A stretch of DNA of 34,720 nucleotides, taken from the NCBI RefSeq assembly GCF_016429255.1, contig NZ_JAELUG010000075.1, forward strand, positions 1 through 34,720. The letters run 5' to 3'. The translations under genes were made by a program, and so were the position numbers. Source of the DNA: Rhizobium sp. ASV8. Its GTDB lineage: Bacteria > Pseudomonadota > Alphaproteobacteria > Rhizobiales > Rhizobiaceae. Shown here in pieces: positions 1-8,963 of this stretch. The notes beneath the pieces were generated by a model. The model saw only the letters and a list, made by a program, of their open reading frames with translations, had not been told where the DNA came from and did not search any database. The first letter of the stretch is position 1, and each line of letters starts with the position of its first letter.

Positions 1-405
1 TCGCTGCATCGTATCCAGCAATTGCCGGCGCTGGAGGCCGGCGGCATCGACCCGGCCGGTGCTACGTTCGCGCTCGTCCATCAGTATGCCGAGATCGTGC
101 CGCATCGCGTCCAACGATGTTCTCATGTCGTCGCAAACGGCGCTATTGTCGTCTCCAAAGACGCCGAAGCCTCCATCGACGACGCAGCCCTGATTGCGTA
201 AATCGCTCATCACGCGCCGGATCATCAGGTTCTGTTGCACGATGGCGCGGGAAAGCTGGCGCGTTTCCTGGCTGGCGCCGACGACCTCGGTGGTATCTGC
301 GAAACGTCCGCGCAACTCGTCGCACAGATCGGTCTGGGCGAGGCTCGGTGTTGCAGCCAACAGGGACAGCAAGGCGATGGAAACTAGGTGTGTGCCGCGG
401 TTCAC
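1..405 (-). CDS. Secreted DUF2865-like protein, 3' end cut by window edge
   Basis: An open minus-strand frame runs from a GTG codon at 405 to the first base of the window without a stop, so at least 135 residues are present and the C-terminus is missing. The N-terminus is a clear Sec signal peptide: a short basic start, a Leu/Ala-rich core (SIALLSLLAATPSLA), and a likely cleavage after AQ near residue 25. The mature part begins with a Cys-containing helix (DLCDELRGRF), then a helix rich in Arg/Gln, a GC motif (NQGCVVDGGFGVFG), a further Cys (AVCDDM) and another amphipathic helix. This order of Cys-helix-GC-phenylalanine/glycine motif resembles the DUF2865 family of Rhizobiales secreted proteins, whose function I do not know. 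No ATG lies upstream in frame over the region I checked, so GTG is the best start; the ribosome-binding site is weak. Family assignment is by resemblance only. Confidence 0.6.
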   Translation of the reverse strand, partial: MNRGTHLVSIALLSLLAATPSLAQTDLCDELRGRFADTTEVVGASQETRQLSRAIVQQNLMIRRVMSDLRNQGCVVDGGFGVFGDDNSAVCDDMRTSLDAMRHDLGILMDERERSTGRVDAAGLQRRQLLDTMQR

Positions 406-507
406 GATTTCCGTTCTCGAAAGCGTTTGAGTGTCGCTGAAAGCTACACTTTGGAGCTTAACAACGTATCCATCAAAAGGCACGGATTTCGAGACAGTTT
501 TATTGAA

Positions 508-536
508 TTGCGGCCACCTCGGCGAGGCGGCCGCAA
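508..536 (-). terminator. Hairpin downstream of the malic enzyme gene
   Basis: A 13-bp stem with a 3-nt loop lies 11 bases after the malic enzyme stop codon. Read as minus-strand RNA, every position pairs, one of them as a G-U wobble (positions 516/528). Read as plus-strand RNA, that position is an A-C mismatch, which favours a role on the minus strand. The run of T after the stem is poor, so it may be a weak terminator or a 3'-end-protecting hairpin. Confidence 0.5.
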
Positions 537-546
537 AAGATTTGGA

Positions 547-2859
547 TCAAACGATCTGCGATGCCTCGACCACGGCGAGAGCCGCCATGTTGACAACGCC
601 GCGCGAGGTGACCGAAGGCGACAGAATATGAGCGGGGAGTGCCGTGCCCAGCAGGATCGGGCCGACATGCAGCCCGTCAGTCATGGTCTTGACCACGCCG
701 AGGGTTATATTGGCGGCGTCGAGATTGGGGAAGACGAGCAGGTTTGCTTCGCCCGTGAGCGTGCTATCCGGCATGACGTGGCGTCGCAGACTTTCTGAAA
801 TGGCGCTATCGCCATGCATTTCGCCGTCGACTTCCAGTTCCGGTGCCGCCTTGCGAACGAGCGCCAGTGCCTCGCGCATCTTGGTGGCGCTTTCCGATTC
901 CCGCGAACCGAAATTGGAGTGCGAGACGAGAGCGGCGCGCGGCTCGATGCCGAAACGCTTGATTTCCTGCGCTGCAAGTACGGTGGATTCGGCGATTTCT
1001 TCTGCGTTCGGATTAAACGTCACGTAGGTATCCGTGTAGAAGGTGGCACCGCGCTGCGAGATCAGCAGGCTGAGCGCCGAAAAGTCGCGAACGTCTGGCC
1101 GCTTGCCGATGATCTGGCGTACGATGCGCAGATGACGCTCGTAGCGGCCTTCCAGACCGCAGATCAGCGCATCGGCTTCGCCGCGCTTCAGGGCGAGCGC
1201 GCCGATCACCGTCGCGTTGGTACGCACGATCGTCCGGGCGGCTTCGGGGATAACGCCGGCGCGGCCGACGAGCGAGAAATAAAGCTCGACATATTCGCGG
1301 AAGCGCGGATCGTCTTCCGGATTGATGACGGCGAAATCCGCATTCGGACGGATCTTCAGGCCGTAGCGCTTCAGGCGGGTCTCGATGACGGAAGGACGGC
1401 CGATCAGGATCGGGATTGCCGTGCCTTCTTCGAGCAGAACCTGGGCTGCGCGCAACACGCGCTCATCTTCGCCTTCGGAGAAGACTACGCGCTTGCGCTC
1501 GGCAATCTTCGCAGCGGCAAAGATCGGCTTCATGATGAAGCCGGAGCGGAAGACGAAGCGGTTGAGCTCGTCCATGTAGGCGTCGAAGTCCTTGATCGGA
1601 CGCAGCGCAACGCCGCTGTCCGCGGCGGCCTTCGCCACGGCCGGCGCGATGCGCAGGATCAGGCGCGGATCGAAGGGCGAGGGGATGAGGTAGTTGGGGC
1701 CGAAGACGGGCGTTTCGCCGGAATAGGCGCGGGCGGCGACATCGGAGGGCTCTTCGCGGGCGAGCGAGGCGATGGCGCGAACAGCGGCCATCTTCATTTC
1801 CTCGTTGATCGTCTTTGCACCGCAGTCGAGCGCGCCGCGGAAGATATAGGGGAAGCAGAGAACGTTGTTCACCTGGTTCGGGAAGTCGGATCGTCCGGTG
1901 CAGATCATCGCATCGGGACGGGCAGCGCGTGCAAGGTCCGGCATGATTTCCGGCGTCGGGTTGGCGAGCGCCATGATCAGCGGCTTTTCCGCCATCTGTT
2001 CGAGAAGCTCCGGCTTCAGCACGCCAGCGGCAGACAGGCCGAGGAAGACGTCGGCACCGGGAATGGATTCGGCCAGTTCGCGCTTGTCGCTGTCCTGGGC
2101 ATAGATCGACTTCCATTCGTCCATCAGGACGTTGCGGTCCTTGTAGACCAGGCCCTCAATATCGTGGACCCAGATGTTTTCACGCTTGGCGCCAAGGATG
2201 ACGAGCAGGTTGAGGCAGGCAAGTGCTGCGGCACCGGCGCCGGAGGCGACGATCTTGACGTCTTCGATCTTCTTGCCGGCCAGTTCCAGTCCGTTGAGGA
2301 TGGCGGCGGCGACGATGATGGCAGTGCCGTGCTGGTCGTCATGGAAAACGGGGATTTCCATCTTCTCGCGCAGGCGCCGCTCGACGTCGAAGCATTCCGG
2401 CGCCTTAATGTCTTCCAGGTTGATGCCGCCGAAGGTCGGCTCGAGCGCGGAGATGGTGTTGACCATCTCATCGACTGTAGGGGCTGCGACCTCGATGTCG
2501 AAGACATCGATGCCAGCGAACTTCTTGAAGAGAACGGCCTTGCCTTCCATGACGGGCTTGGAGGCCAGCGGGCCGATATTGCCGAGGCCGAGAACCGCAG
2601 AGCCGTTGGAAATCACGGCAACGAGGTTGGCGCGGGACGTATAATCGGCGGCTGTCTCGGGATTGTCACGGATTGCAAGGCAGGGAGCGGCAACGCCCGG
2701 GGAATAGGCTAGCGCCAGATCGCGCTGGTTGCCGAGCGGCTTCGTCGCCTGAATTTCAAGCTTGCCGGGGCGGGGATAACGGTGGAAATAGAGCGCCTGT
2801 TCGTCGAAGTTGCCACTCGCCATGTTCTTGGCTGCTTTCGAATTGTCGTTCGTATCCAT
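547..2859 (-). CDS. maeB: Malic enzyme with C-terminal phosphotransacetylase-like domain
   Basis: Oxidative decarboxylation of malate to pyruvate with NAD(P)+ in the cytoplasm, feeding pyruvate/acetyl-CoA during growth on dicarboxylates. Residues about 20-160 form the malic enzyme N-terminal domain (ALAYSPGVAAPCL; NGSAVLGLGNIGP; GKAVLFKKFAG with the catalytic Lys). The NAD-binding domain follows (NLEDIKAPECF metal ligands, FHDDQHGT, GAGAAA, ALANPTPEI, TGRSDFPNQVNN). From about residue 430 a phosphotransacetylase-like domain runs to the end (VVFSEGEDERVLRAAQ, RTNATVIGALALKRGEADA). This chimeric layout is typical of rhizobial DME and TME; in those enzymes the PTA part is reported to lack PTA activity. 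The ATG at 2859 (770 aa) is preferred over the one at 2871 because GGAG lies six bases before it. The N-terminal sequence resembles my recollection of DME (NAD-type), but cofactor preference cannot be settled by eye. Confidence 0.95.
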   Translation of the reverse strand: MDTNDNSKAAKNMASGNFDEQALYFHRYPRPGKLEIQATKPLGNQRDLALAYSPGVAAPCLAIRDNPETAADYTSRANLVAVISNGSAVLGLGNIGPLASKPVMEGKAVLFKKFAGIDVFDIEVAAPTVDEMVNTISALEPTFGGINLEDIKAPECFDVERRLREKMEIPVFHDDQHGTAIIVAAAILNGLELAGKKIEDVKIVASGAGAAALACLNLLVILGAKRENIWVHDIEGLVYKDRNVLMDEWKSIYAQDSDKRELAESIPGADVFLGLSAAGVLKPELLEQMAEKPLIMALANPTPEIMPDLARAARPDAMICTGRSDFPNQVNNVLCFPYIFRGALDCGAKTINEEMKMAAVRAIASLAREEPSDVAARAYSGETPVFGPNYLIPSPFDPRLILRIAPAVAKAAADSGVALRPIKDFDAYMDELNRFVFRSGFIMKPIFAAAKIAERKRVVFSEGEDERVLRAAQVLLEEGTAIPILIGRPSVIETRLKRYGLKIRPNADFAVINPEDDPRFREYVELYFSLVGRAGVIPEAARTIVRTNATVIGALALKRGEADALICGLEGRYERHLRIVRQIIGKRPDVRDFSALSLLISQRGATFYTDTYVTFNPNAEEIAESTVLAAQEIKRFGIEPRAALVSHSNFGSRESESATKMREALALVRKAAPELEVDGEMHGDSAISESLRRHVMPDSTLTGEANLLVFPNLDAANITLGVVKTMTDGLHVGPILLGTALPAHILSPSVTSRGVVNMAALAVVEASQIV

Positions 2860-3190
2860 CTGCGTCTCCATTCCAGGCGTGTGCTTCGAGTCCCTGCATA
2901 CATCAATCGCTTGGCGTTCACAGTACGCAATTGACGTCGCTGGGCGTTTTTGCCGCGATCAATGTCTTGATCGGCTGCGTGACAGGCCACTTACAAGAGC
3001 GAAACAGTGCGAAACACTTATCCGCTTTAGGCCCACCATTTTCGTGGCTTCGCGCTCTGGTTTCAGTCATGTCGCCATGAGCGTCCGAATCGGCCCTCAA
3101 AGCCGCCAAGCACAGGGTTTGTCATCTTCCTGAAACACGAGTCTGGTTTTGGATTAGGTAAGGCTAGGATAGGGCACGGACATAGAGTTC
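2860..3190. other. Divergent intergenic region, malic enzyme / metallophosphoesterase
   Basis: No convincing coding frame is seen here. It must hold the promoters of both divergent genes, but no clear -35/-10 pair stands out. A direct repeat of GCGAAACA occurs at 2999-3006 and 3009-3016, a 10-base period equal to one helical turn, which could be a binding site for a regulator. The evidence for that is only the repeat itself. Confidence 0.4.
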
Positions 3191-4009
3191 GTGAATGAAA
3201 ACATGGACACCCGGCGATTCCGCACTCTGTTCATCTCTGACGTTCACCTCGGTTCGAAAGCCGCCAAGGCGGATTTTCTGCTCGACTTTCTCCGCCATCA
3301 CGAGGCCGATACCATCTACCTCGTCGGCGATATCGTCGATGGCTGGCGCCTGAAGCGAAACTGGTATTGGCCGCAGGATTGCAATGACGTGGTGCAGAAG
3401 CTTTTGCGCAAGGCGCGCAAGGGCACTCGCGTCGTCTACATTCCTGGCAATCACGATGAATTCCTGCGCGATTTTCCCGGTATGCACTTCGGCGGCATCG
3501 AAGTGGTGCAGCGCGCCATGCATGAGACTGCAGACGGAAAGAAGTATCTCGTCCTGCACGGCGATGAATTCGATGTCGTCGTTCGCAACGCCCGCCTGCT
3601 CGCCTATCTCGGCGACTGGGCCTATGACATGGCGATCCTGATCAATATCGGCCTTGCGGCGGTGCGCCGTCGTCTGAACATGCCCTACTGGTCCTTCTCG
3701 GCCTGGGCGAAGCTGCAGGTGAAGCACGCGGTCAACTTCATCGGCGAATTCCAGCGCGTGGTTGCCGAAGAGGCCAAGCGCAACGATGCCGACGGCGTGA
3801 TCTGCGGTCACATCCATCATGCCGTGATCGAAGATCTGGACGGTGTGCGGTACATCAATACCGGTGACTGGGTGGAAAGCTGCACGGCGATTGCCGAGCA
3901 TGAGGACGGCACCTTCGAACTGATCACCTGGCGGACAATCCTCGAGGCGCAGTCCGTCGGCGCTTCGATCGAGGAACTGCCGCAGTCGCTGGGCGCTCAG
4001 GCCGCGTGA
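3191..4009 (+). CDS. LpxH-like metallophosphoesterase (UDP-2,3-diacylglucosamine diphosphatase family)
   Basis: A 272-residue calcineurin-type phosphoesterase. All metal-binding blocks are present in order: SDVHLGS (Asp17, His19), GDIVDGW (Asp47), GNHDE (Asn87, His88), LHGDEFD and GHIHH near the C-terminus, then a closing INTGDWVESC. This arrangement matches the LpxH/COG2908 branch, which cleaves UDP-2,3-diacylglucosamine to lipid X in lipid A synthesis. The central segment (AILINIGLAAVRRRLNMPYWSF) is hydrophobic and basic and could sit on the inner membrane. Many alphaproteobacteria use the unrelated LpxI for this step, so this protein may have another phospholipid or nucleotide substrate. 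The start is uncertain: GTG at 3191 or ATG at 3203, neither with a strong ribosome-binding site. Its downstream neighbour is an MFS gene 166 bases away, probably a separate unit. Confidence 0.85.
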   Translation: MNENMDTRRFRTLFISDVHLGSKAAKADFLLDFLRHHEADTIYLVGDIVDGWRLKRNWYWPQDCNDVVQKLLRKARKGTRVVYIPGNHDEFLRDFPGMHFGGIEVVQRAMHETADGKKYLVLHGDEFDVVVRNARLLAYLGDWAYDMAILINIGLAAVRRRLNMPYWSFSAWAKLQVKHAVNFIGEFQRVVAEEAKRNDADGVICGHIHHAVIEDLDGVRYINTGDWVESCTAIAEHEDGTFELITWRTILEAQSVGASIEELPQSLGAQAA

Positions 4010-4093
4010 AGTCGTACCTGTTCACGAGCTTAATAATAGGCTGTCATAAATATTGACCGTCAGGAAAGGCCGAGACGGCAGAACTTTTTCGGA

Positions 4094-4108
4094 AACGTTA
4101 CAGTTCGA
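4094..4108 (+). promoter_or_regulatory. Possible LacI-type operator half before the MFS gene
   Basis: AACGTTACAGTTCGA matches 14 of 15 positions of the right half plus flank of the palindrome at 13489-13506 beside the lacI-type regulator. It lies 67 bases before the MFS start codon. The left arm of the palindrome is not conserved, so it may be a weak site or a chance match. Confidence 0.3.
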
Positions 4109-4175
4109 CCATTTCTCGCCATAGTCGTGCTCTCGATAGAGTGATAGGGACAAATGAGTTCCCTTCAGGTCTGTC

Positions 4176-5393
4176 ATGATTCCCGCGATAAAATCTTTCC
4201 AAGGTGAGGGTGCGCCTCCGTATTTCCGCTTGCGCACCGCTTTGTCCTATTGCGCCCCGTTGTTCGTCAACGGCATTGCCTTGCCATTCTTTCCCGTCTG
4301 GTTGGCGGGGTTGAACTTCAGCGATCACGAGATCGGACTCGTGATCGCAGTGCCGATGGTCGTGCGCGTTCTCGTGACGCCCATCATCGCCGTGCTTGCC
4401 GACCATATGAAGGAACGCGCCGATGTGCTGTTCTGGTCCGGCGGCCTGTCGCTGCTCACGGCAATCGCGCTCTACTGGACCAGCGATTTCTGGCCGGTCC
4501 TGCTCGTCTACGGCATTCAGGGGGCAACCTATGCGCCGTATATTCCGGTGGTCGAATCCATCGCAATGTCCGGCGTACGGCGTTGGGGCTTCGATTACGG
4601 CTCGATGCGGGTCTGGGGGTCGATCACCTTCATCATCTCGACGCTTCTCGGGGGGCAGATGATCGGAATGTGGGGCGGTACGATGGTGCTCCCCGTAATG
4701 GTCGCGGGCTTCGTGCTGACGATGCTGATGGGCCTGGTTTCGCCGCGCATCGGACCGACGCGGCGGCGCAATCAGCCGATCAACCTGCAAGCGCCGACCG
4801 GCAGCCTGCGTTCTCCGCAATTGCTCATCACCATGATCGGCGTCTCTGTGCAGCAATCAAGCCATGCGATGCTCTATACATTCGCATCGATCTATTGGCG
4901 CAAGCTCGGCTTTTCCGGCACGGAGATTGCGGTTCTCTGGAGCATCGGCGTCGCAGCCGAGGTGATGGTATTCTTCTTGTCCAAGACCTTGAATCGCCGG
5001 TTCAGCGCATGGACGCTTATTTTCTTCGGCTCGACCGTCTGCGTCCTGCGCTGGATCCTGTTTCCGGTCAATTTCGGCTTCCTGGGCTATTTCCTGCTGC
5101 AATGCCTGCATTCCTGCACATTTGCCTGCGTGCACACCGGCGTTCAGCGCCGCATCGTCGCATCCGTCCAGGAAACGCAGGAATCATCGGCGCAGGGCGC
5201 CTATTATTTCTATAACGGCATGTTCCTCGGCCTGATGACGCTGGCCTCCGGCTATCTTTACGCCTGGCTCGATCTCTACAGCTATTATGTCATGGCTGCA
5301 TTGGCCGGTTTCGGTCTGGCCATGGTTATCGTCGCGCGTGGACTTCAGCCCAAAAGCTCTGTTATCGGCGGAGGCGCGCACGGCGTCTCGTGA
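4176..5393 (+). CDS. MFS transporter (MFS_1-like / HcaT-type)
   Basis: A 405-residue integral membrane protein with about 12 predicted transmembrane helices and the usual two-bundle MFS layout. The first half carries the helix 2-3 loop (PIIAVLADHMKERADVLFW), a variant of the MFS signature with Asp and basic residues. The central loop (SPRIGPTRRRNQPINLQAP) is cytoplasmic and basic. The conserved LNFSDHEIGLVIAVP segment and the second-half segment YWRKLGFSGTEIAVLW resemble the MFS_1-like group that includes 3-phenylpropionate and nucleoside permeases. The substrate cannot be read from the sequence. The ATG at 4176 follows a modest AGG. An intergenic CTGTCAT motif and a possible LacI-type operator lie just upstream. 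Confidence 0.85.
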   Translation: MIPAIKSFQGEGAPPYFRLRTALSYCAPLFVNGIALPFFPVWLAGLNFSDHEIGLVIAVPMVVRVLVTPIIAVLADHMKERADVLFWSGGLSLLTAIALYWTSDFWPVLLVYGIQGATYAPYIPVVESIAMSGVRRWGFDYGSMRVWGSITFIISTLLGGQMIGMWGGTMVLPVMVAGFVLTMLMGLVSPRIGPTRRRNQPINLQAPTGSLRSPQLLITMIGVSVQQSSHAMLYTFASIYWRKLGFSGTEIAVLWSIGVAAEVMVFFLSKTLNRRFSAWTLIFFGSTVCVLRWILFPVNFGFLGYFLLQCLHSCTFACVHTGVQRRIVASVQETQESSAQGAYYFYNGMFLGLMTLASGYLYAWLDLYSYYVMAALAGFGLAMVIVARGLQPKSSVIGGGAHGVS

Positions 5394-5546
5394 CGCGGAT
5401 GCAACGAATTCATTTGGATATCAAAAAGCCGTGCCATATCTTGGCCGCGGCGCGGCATAGCAATTTCCTGTGCAGTCGGTGTATTAGACATGGGCGTCGT
5501 TCGGGCAATCCGAGTCGACGTCTGTGATGCCAGATCTGAAAGACGC

Positions 5547-6707
5547 ATGAGTTTGAAAGCAGCCGAACAGAAAACCGATGCACCGAGGATCGATGACGAG
5601 GGTGATGGCCAAGGGCATCGCTATCGGCTCGAGGGCAATTGGCGTAGCGCCAATGTGCATGGCGTGCTACGGCAGATCGAGCAGCTCTCGAAGCGCAGCG
5701 CCGGCGGGAACGTCGTTATCGATCTCTCCGCGCTCTCGGATGTGGATACCGCGGGGGCGCTGCTCATCCGGCGGCTGAAGATGAGCCAGGAAGCTCATGG
5801 CGCCACCGTGACCATCGACGGTTCCAACCCGCATATCGACGAATTGCTGACCGCCTTCGACAAGGATGCCAGCGAGCAAGGCGCAGCGCCGAAGCCGAAA
5901 ACATCCCTAGCCGAAAGGCTGTTGGCACCCATTGGCAAGAATGTCTACGACCTGTGGGACAACCTGATTGCCGCGATGTATATTCTCGGCTCGGCGGTCA
6001 GGGGCGCGCAGCTGAAATTCGGGCGCGGTAGCGGTGTCTCGCCCGCCTCGATCATCAACCAGATCGACCATATGGCTGTGCGCGCCGTTCCGATCATCCT
6101 TTTGATGTCGTCGCTGATCGGCGCAATCATTGCCCAGCAGGGCGCATTCCAGCTGCGTTATTTCGGCGCCGAAGTCTTCGTCGTCGATCTCGTCGGCATT
6201 TTGCAATTGCGTGAAATCGGCGTGCTCCTCACCGCCATCATGATCGCCGGCCGTTCCGGTAGCGCGATCACGGCCGAAATCGGCTCCATGAAGATGCGCG
6301 AGGAAGTCGATGCGCTGAAGGTCATGGGTCTGAACCCTGTCGGCGTGCTGATTTTCCCGCGGCTTGTCGCGTTGACGGTTGCGCTGCCCTTGCTGACGAT
6401 CATTGCCAACTTCGCTTCGCTTTTCGGTGCGGCGATGGTCGCCTGGGGCTATTCCGGGATTACCGTTGCCACCTTCATTTCGCGCTTGCATGAGGCGATC
6501 AGCCTTTCCACCGTGATTTCCGGCATGATCAAGGCGCCGTTCATGGCGCTGGTCATCGGTATTGTCGCGGCGGTCGAGGGGTTGAAGGTCGGAGGCAGCG
6601 CCGAATCGCTCGGTCAGCACGTGACCTCGTCGGTGGTGAAGTCGATCTTCGTCGTTATTCTGATGGACGGGCTGTTTGCCATGTTCTATGCCGCGATCGA
6701 TTTCTGA
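5547..6707 (+). CDS. mlaE: MlaE-family lipid ABC permease with N-terminal STAS domain
   Basis: Inner-membrane permease of an Mla-type lipid transporter. Residues about 20-110 form a STAS domain (VVIDLSALSDVDTAGALLI, with the conserved Asp-Thr of MlaB-like proteins), so the MlaB partner is fused to the permease. From about residue 120 the protein is MlaE: an amphipathic segment (YDLWDNLIAAMYILG), then five or six membrane helices with the family motifs REIGVLLTAIMIAGRSGSA, EIGSMKMREEVDALKVMG and GSAESLGQHVTSSVVKS. An ATG at 5547 is preceded by GAAAGACGC and starts directly before the STAS domain; a longer start at 5490 adds residues with no visible function. It is followed after 3 bases by the ATPase gene, so the two are translationally close. 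In E. coli MlaB and MlaE are separate; the fusion is common in alphaproteobacteria. Confidence 0.93.
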   Translation: MSLKAAEQKTDAPRIDDEGDGQGHRYRLEGNWRSANVHGVLRQIEQLSKRSAGGNVVIDLSALSDVDTAGALLIRRLKMSQEAHGATVTIDGSNPHIDELLTAFDKDASEQGAAPKPKTSLAERLLAPIGKNVYDLWDNLIAAMYILGSAVRGAQLKFGRGSGVSPASIINQIDHMAVRAVPIILLMSSLIGAIIAQQGAFQLRYFGAEVFVVDLVGILQLREIGVLLTAIMIAGRSGSAITAEIGSMKMREEVDALKVMGLNPVGVLIFPRLVALTVALPLLTIIANFASLFGAAMVAWGYSGITVATFISRLHEAISLSTVISGMIKAPFMALVIGIVAAVEGLKVGGSAESLGQHVTSSVVKSIFVVILMDGLFAMFYAAIDF

Positions 6708-6710
6708 GGG

Positions 6711-7583
6711 ATGGCAGGGATGAGCGCGCTTCACTCGGAGACCCCGTTGGAAACAGATGAGCATGGCAGAGACATCGTGCTGTCGGCACGGGACGTTACC
6801 GTCGCTTTCGGGTCGAAAGTCGTTCTCGACAAATTGAATCTCAATATTTATCGCGGCGAAATCCTGGGCTTCGTCGGCGCTTCGGGTGCGGGCAAGTCCG
6901 TGCTGCTGCGCACTGTGCTGCGGCTGCTGCCCCGCCGTTCCGGCACCATCGAGATCCTCGGCGAAGACTATGACAAACTCGACGAGAATGAACGCAACCG
7001 GCTCGACATGCGCCTTGGCGTGCTCTTCCAGCAGGGGGCGCTGTTTTCTTCACTGACTGTGAAAGAAAACATTCAGGTGCCGATGCGCGAGTATCTCGAC
7101 CTGCCGATGGACATGATGGACGAGCTGGCGCTGATGAAGATCCGCATGGTGGGTCTGGCTGCCGACGCCGCCGACAAATATCCCTCCGAGCTTTCCGGCG
7201 GCATGATCAAGCGCGCGGCGCTTGCGAGGGCCCTGGCGCTCGATCCCGACCTCGTTTTCCTCGACGAGCCGACGTCGGGGCTCGATCCCATCGGGGCAAC
7301 CGAATTCGACGAGCTGATCGCCAAGCTGCGCGACACGCTCGGTCTGACCGTTTATATGGTGACTCACGACCTCGACAGCCTGTTTTCCGTTTGCGACCGT
7401 ATTGCCGTTCTCGGACAGAAGCGGGTATTGGTGGAAGGCACGGTTGAGGACATGCTCGCCTGTGATGATCCCTGGGTGCAATCCTACTTCAGGGGCAAGC
7501 GCGCACGCTCGATCGTGCCGCGGGAAGACATCAGAGGCCGCAACGACGATAGAGGCGCAGGCGCCTACAGCCGCGAGAAGTGA
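6711..7583 (+). CDS. mlaF: ABC transporter ATP-binding protein, MlaF type
   Basis: Cytoplasmic ATPase powering the MlaE permease encoded just upstream. Walker A is GASGAGKS at residues 56-63, followed by the Q-loop (VLFQQGALFSSLTV), the ABC signature LSGGMIKRAALARAL, Walker B (LVFLDEPTSGLDP) and the switch His (VTHD). The LSGGM signature and the 'LFQQGALFSSLTVKEN' region are typical of MlaF rather than of sugar or amino-acid importers. The last 45 residues are polar and basic (RGKRARSIVPREDIRGRNDD), a tail also seen in MlaF proteins that contacts the neighbouring subunit. Start codons at 6711 and 6720 are both possible; 6720 has the better GGCAGGG site. The mlaD gene follows after 9 bases. 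Confidence 0.94.
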   Translation: MAGMSALHSETPLETDEHGRDIVLSARDVTVAFGSKVVLDKLNLNIYRGEILGFVGASGAGKSVLLRTVLRLLPRRSGTIEILGEDYDKLDENERNRLDMRLGVLFQQGALFSSLTVKENIQVPMREYLDLPMDMMDELALMKIRMVGLAADAADKYPSELSGGMIKRAALARALALDPDLVFLDEPTSGLDPIGATEFDELIAKLRDTLGLTVYMVTHDLDSLFSVCDRIAVLGQKRVLVEGTVEDMLACDDPWVQSYFRGKRARSIVPREDIRGRNDDRGAGAYSREK

Positions 7584-7592
7584 CTGGAGACT

Positions 7593-8963
7593 ATGGAAAC
7601 CAAAGCCAATTATACGATCGTCGGGTTCTTCACGCTGCTTGTCATCGCGGCGGCCTTCGGTTTCGTTTACTGGATGGCCGAATATGGCCGCGGCGGTCCG
7701 ATGGTCGAGCTCGTCGTGCGTATTCCCGGTTCGGCAAACGGCTTGAGCGTCGGCTCGCCGGTTCGCTTCAACGGTATTCAGGTGGGTTCGGTGCAGGGGC
7801 TGTCGATCGACGCCGACGATCCGAACTATTCCCTGGCCTTCACGCAGGTGCGCGCCGATGCGCCTGTCTACACATCGACGAAAGCCATCCTTGAGATCCA
7901 GGGTTTGACCGGGGCCGCCTATATCGAGCTTTCCGGCGGCCGCAATGGCGATGAAAACATCCTCAAGCGCTCCATCGACACGGGCAAGCGAGCGGTACTG
8001 CTCGCCGATCAATCCAGCGTCACGAACCTGCTGACGACGGCGGACAAGATTCTGAACCGCGCCAATGACACGATCGGCGATATTCAGGGGTTCGTCTCGG
8101 ATTCGCGCGGGCCTTTGACCGATACGGTGCGCAACGCGCAGAAATTCTCCAAGGCGATCGCCGACAATTCCGATAATATCGACAAGTTCCTGGCAAGCGT
8201 CGGGCAGTTGTCAGATACGTTCAAGACCGTTTCCGTCCGCGTCGACTCGACGCTGGATGCAATCGAGAAGCTGGTGCGTGCCGTCGATGCGCAGAAGGTC
8301 AATGACGTCATCGCCAACGCCGACCGGATTACCGCGAACGTCGCTGACGCCACGACGGATCTGAAAGCCACCATTGCAAGCTTCAAGCAGACGGCCGATA
8401 CCTACAACACCTTCGGGCAGAAGGCGCAGCAGACGCTTGATCGCGTTGACGCGATCGTTGCGCAGATCGACCCCGCCAAAATCAAGGGATCGGTTGACGA
8501 TATCGCCGATGTGACGAAGCAGGCGCGTACCGCCGTTGCTTCCATTCGCGACGTCGCCAACTCGGTCGCCGCTCATCAGCAGGATATCGACCAGACGATC
8601 GCCAATGCGCGTGATATTTCCACTAAACTGAACTCGGCATCCGGCAAGGTCGACGGGATCCTTACCAAGGTTGATTCCCTGCTTGGCAACGACAGCACGC
8701 AGTCGCTGTTTGCCGAAGCCAAGGACACGCTCGAATCCTTCAAGAAGATGGCCGACAACCTCAATTCGCGCATTGGTCCCATTGCCGACAACCTGCAGAA
8801 ATTTTCGAGCAGCGGCCTGCGTGACGCCCAGACGCTTATCAACGATATGCGCGGCACGGTTGACAATCTGAACTCGACCATCACTAATTTCGACCGTAAT
8901 CCGCAACGACTGCTGTTCGGTGGCGATACGGTGAAGACATATGACGGCCGCGCGCGGCATTGA
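7593..8963 (+). CDS. mlaD: MlaD-family MCE-domain protein
   Basis: Substrate-handling subunit anchored in the inner membrane and facing the periplasm. An uncleaved membrane helix occupies residues about 8-28 (YTIVGFFTLLVIAAAFGFVYWM). The MCE domain is at about 36-117 (RIPGSANGLSVGSPVRFNGIQVGSV, ILEIQGLTGAAYIELSGG). The rest, about 300 residues, is polar and helical with heptad-like spacing, rich in Asp, Ala, Ile and Thr, and ends near a conserved NFDRNPQRLLFGGDTV motif. E. coli MlaD is only about 180 residues, so this is the long alphaproteobacterial form in which the helical tail probably forms a barrel or needle across the periplasm. The ATG at 7593 follows CTGGAGACT. The stop codon overlaps the start of the lipoprotein gene (TGATG). 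Confidence 0.92.
   Translation: METKANYTIVGFFTLLVIAAAFGFVYWMAEYGRGGPMVELVVRIPGSANGLSVGSPVRFNGIQVGSVQGLSIDADDPNYSLAFTQVRADAPVYTSTKAILEIQGLTGAAYIELSGGRNGDENILKRSIDTGKRAVLLADQSSVTNLLTTADKILNRANDTIGDIQGFVSDSRGPLTDTVRNAQKFSKAIADNSDNIDKFLASVGQLSDTFKTVSVRVDSTLDAIEKLVRAVDAQKVNDVIANADRITANVADATTDLKATIASFKQTADTYNTFGQKAQQTLDRVDAIVAQIDPAKIKGSVDDIADVTKQARTAVASIRDVANSVAAHQQDIDQTIANARDISTKLNSASGKVDGILTKVDSLLGNDSTQSLFAEAKDTLESFKKMADNLNSRIGPIADNLQKFSSSGLRDAQTLINDMRGTVDNLNSTITNFDRNPQRLLFGGDTVKTYDGRARH

Noticed and set aside
814..2712. 632-codon plus-strand open frame opposite the malic enzyme gene
   Set aside because: It is antisense to a clear enzyme with full domains; its Arg/Asp/Gly-rich translation shows no motif and is the usual mirror frame of GC-rich codons.
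4041..4051. CTGTCATAAAT before the MFS gene as a Pho box
   Set aside because: The first 7-mer is perfect but the second (ATTGACC) matches the consensus at only one position.
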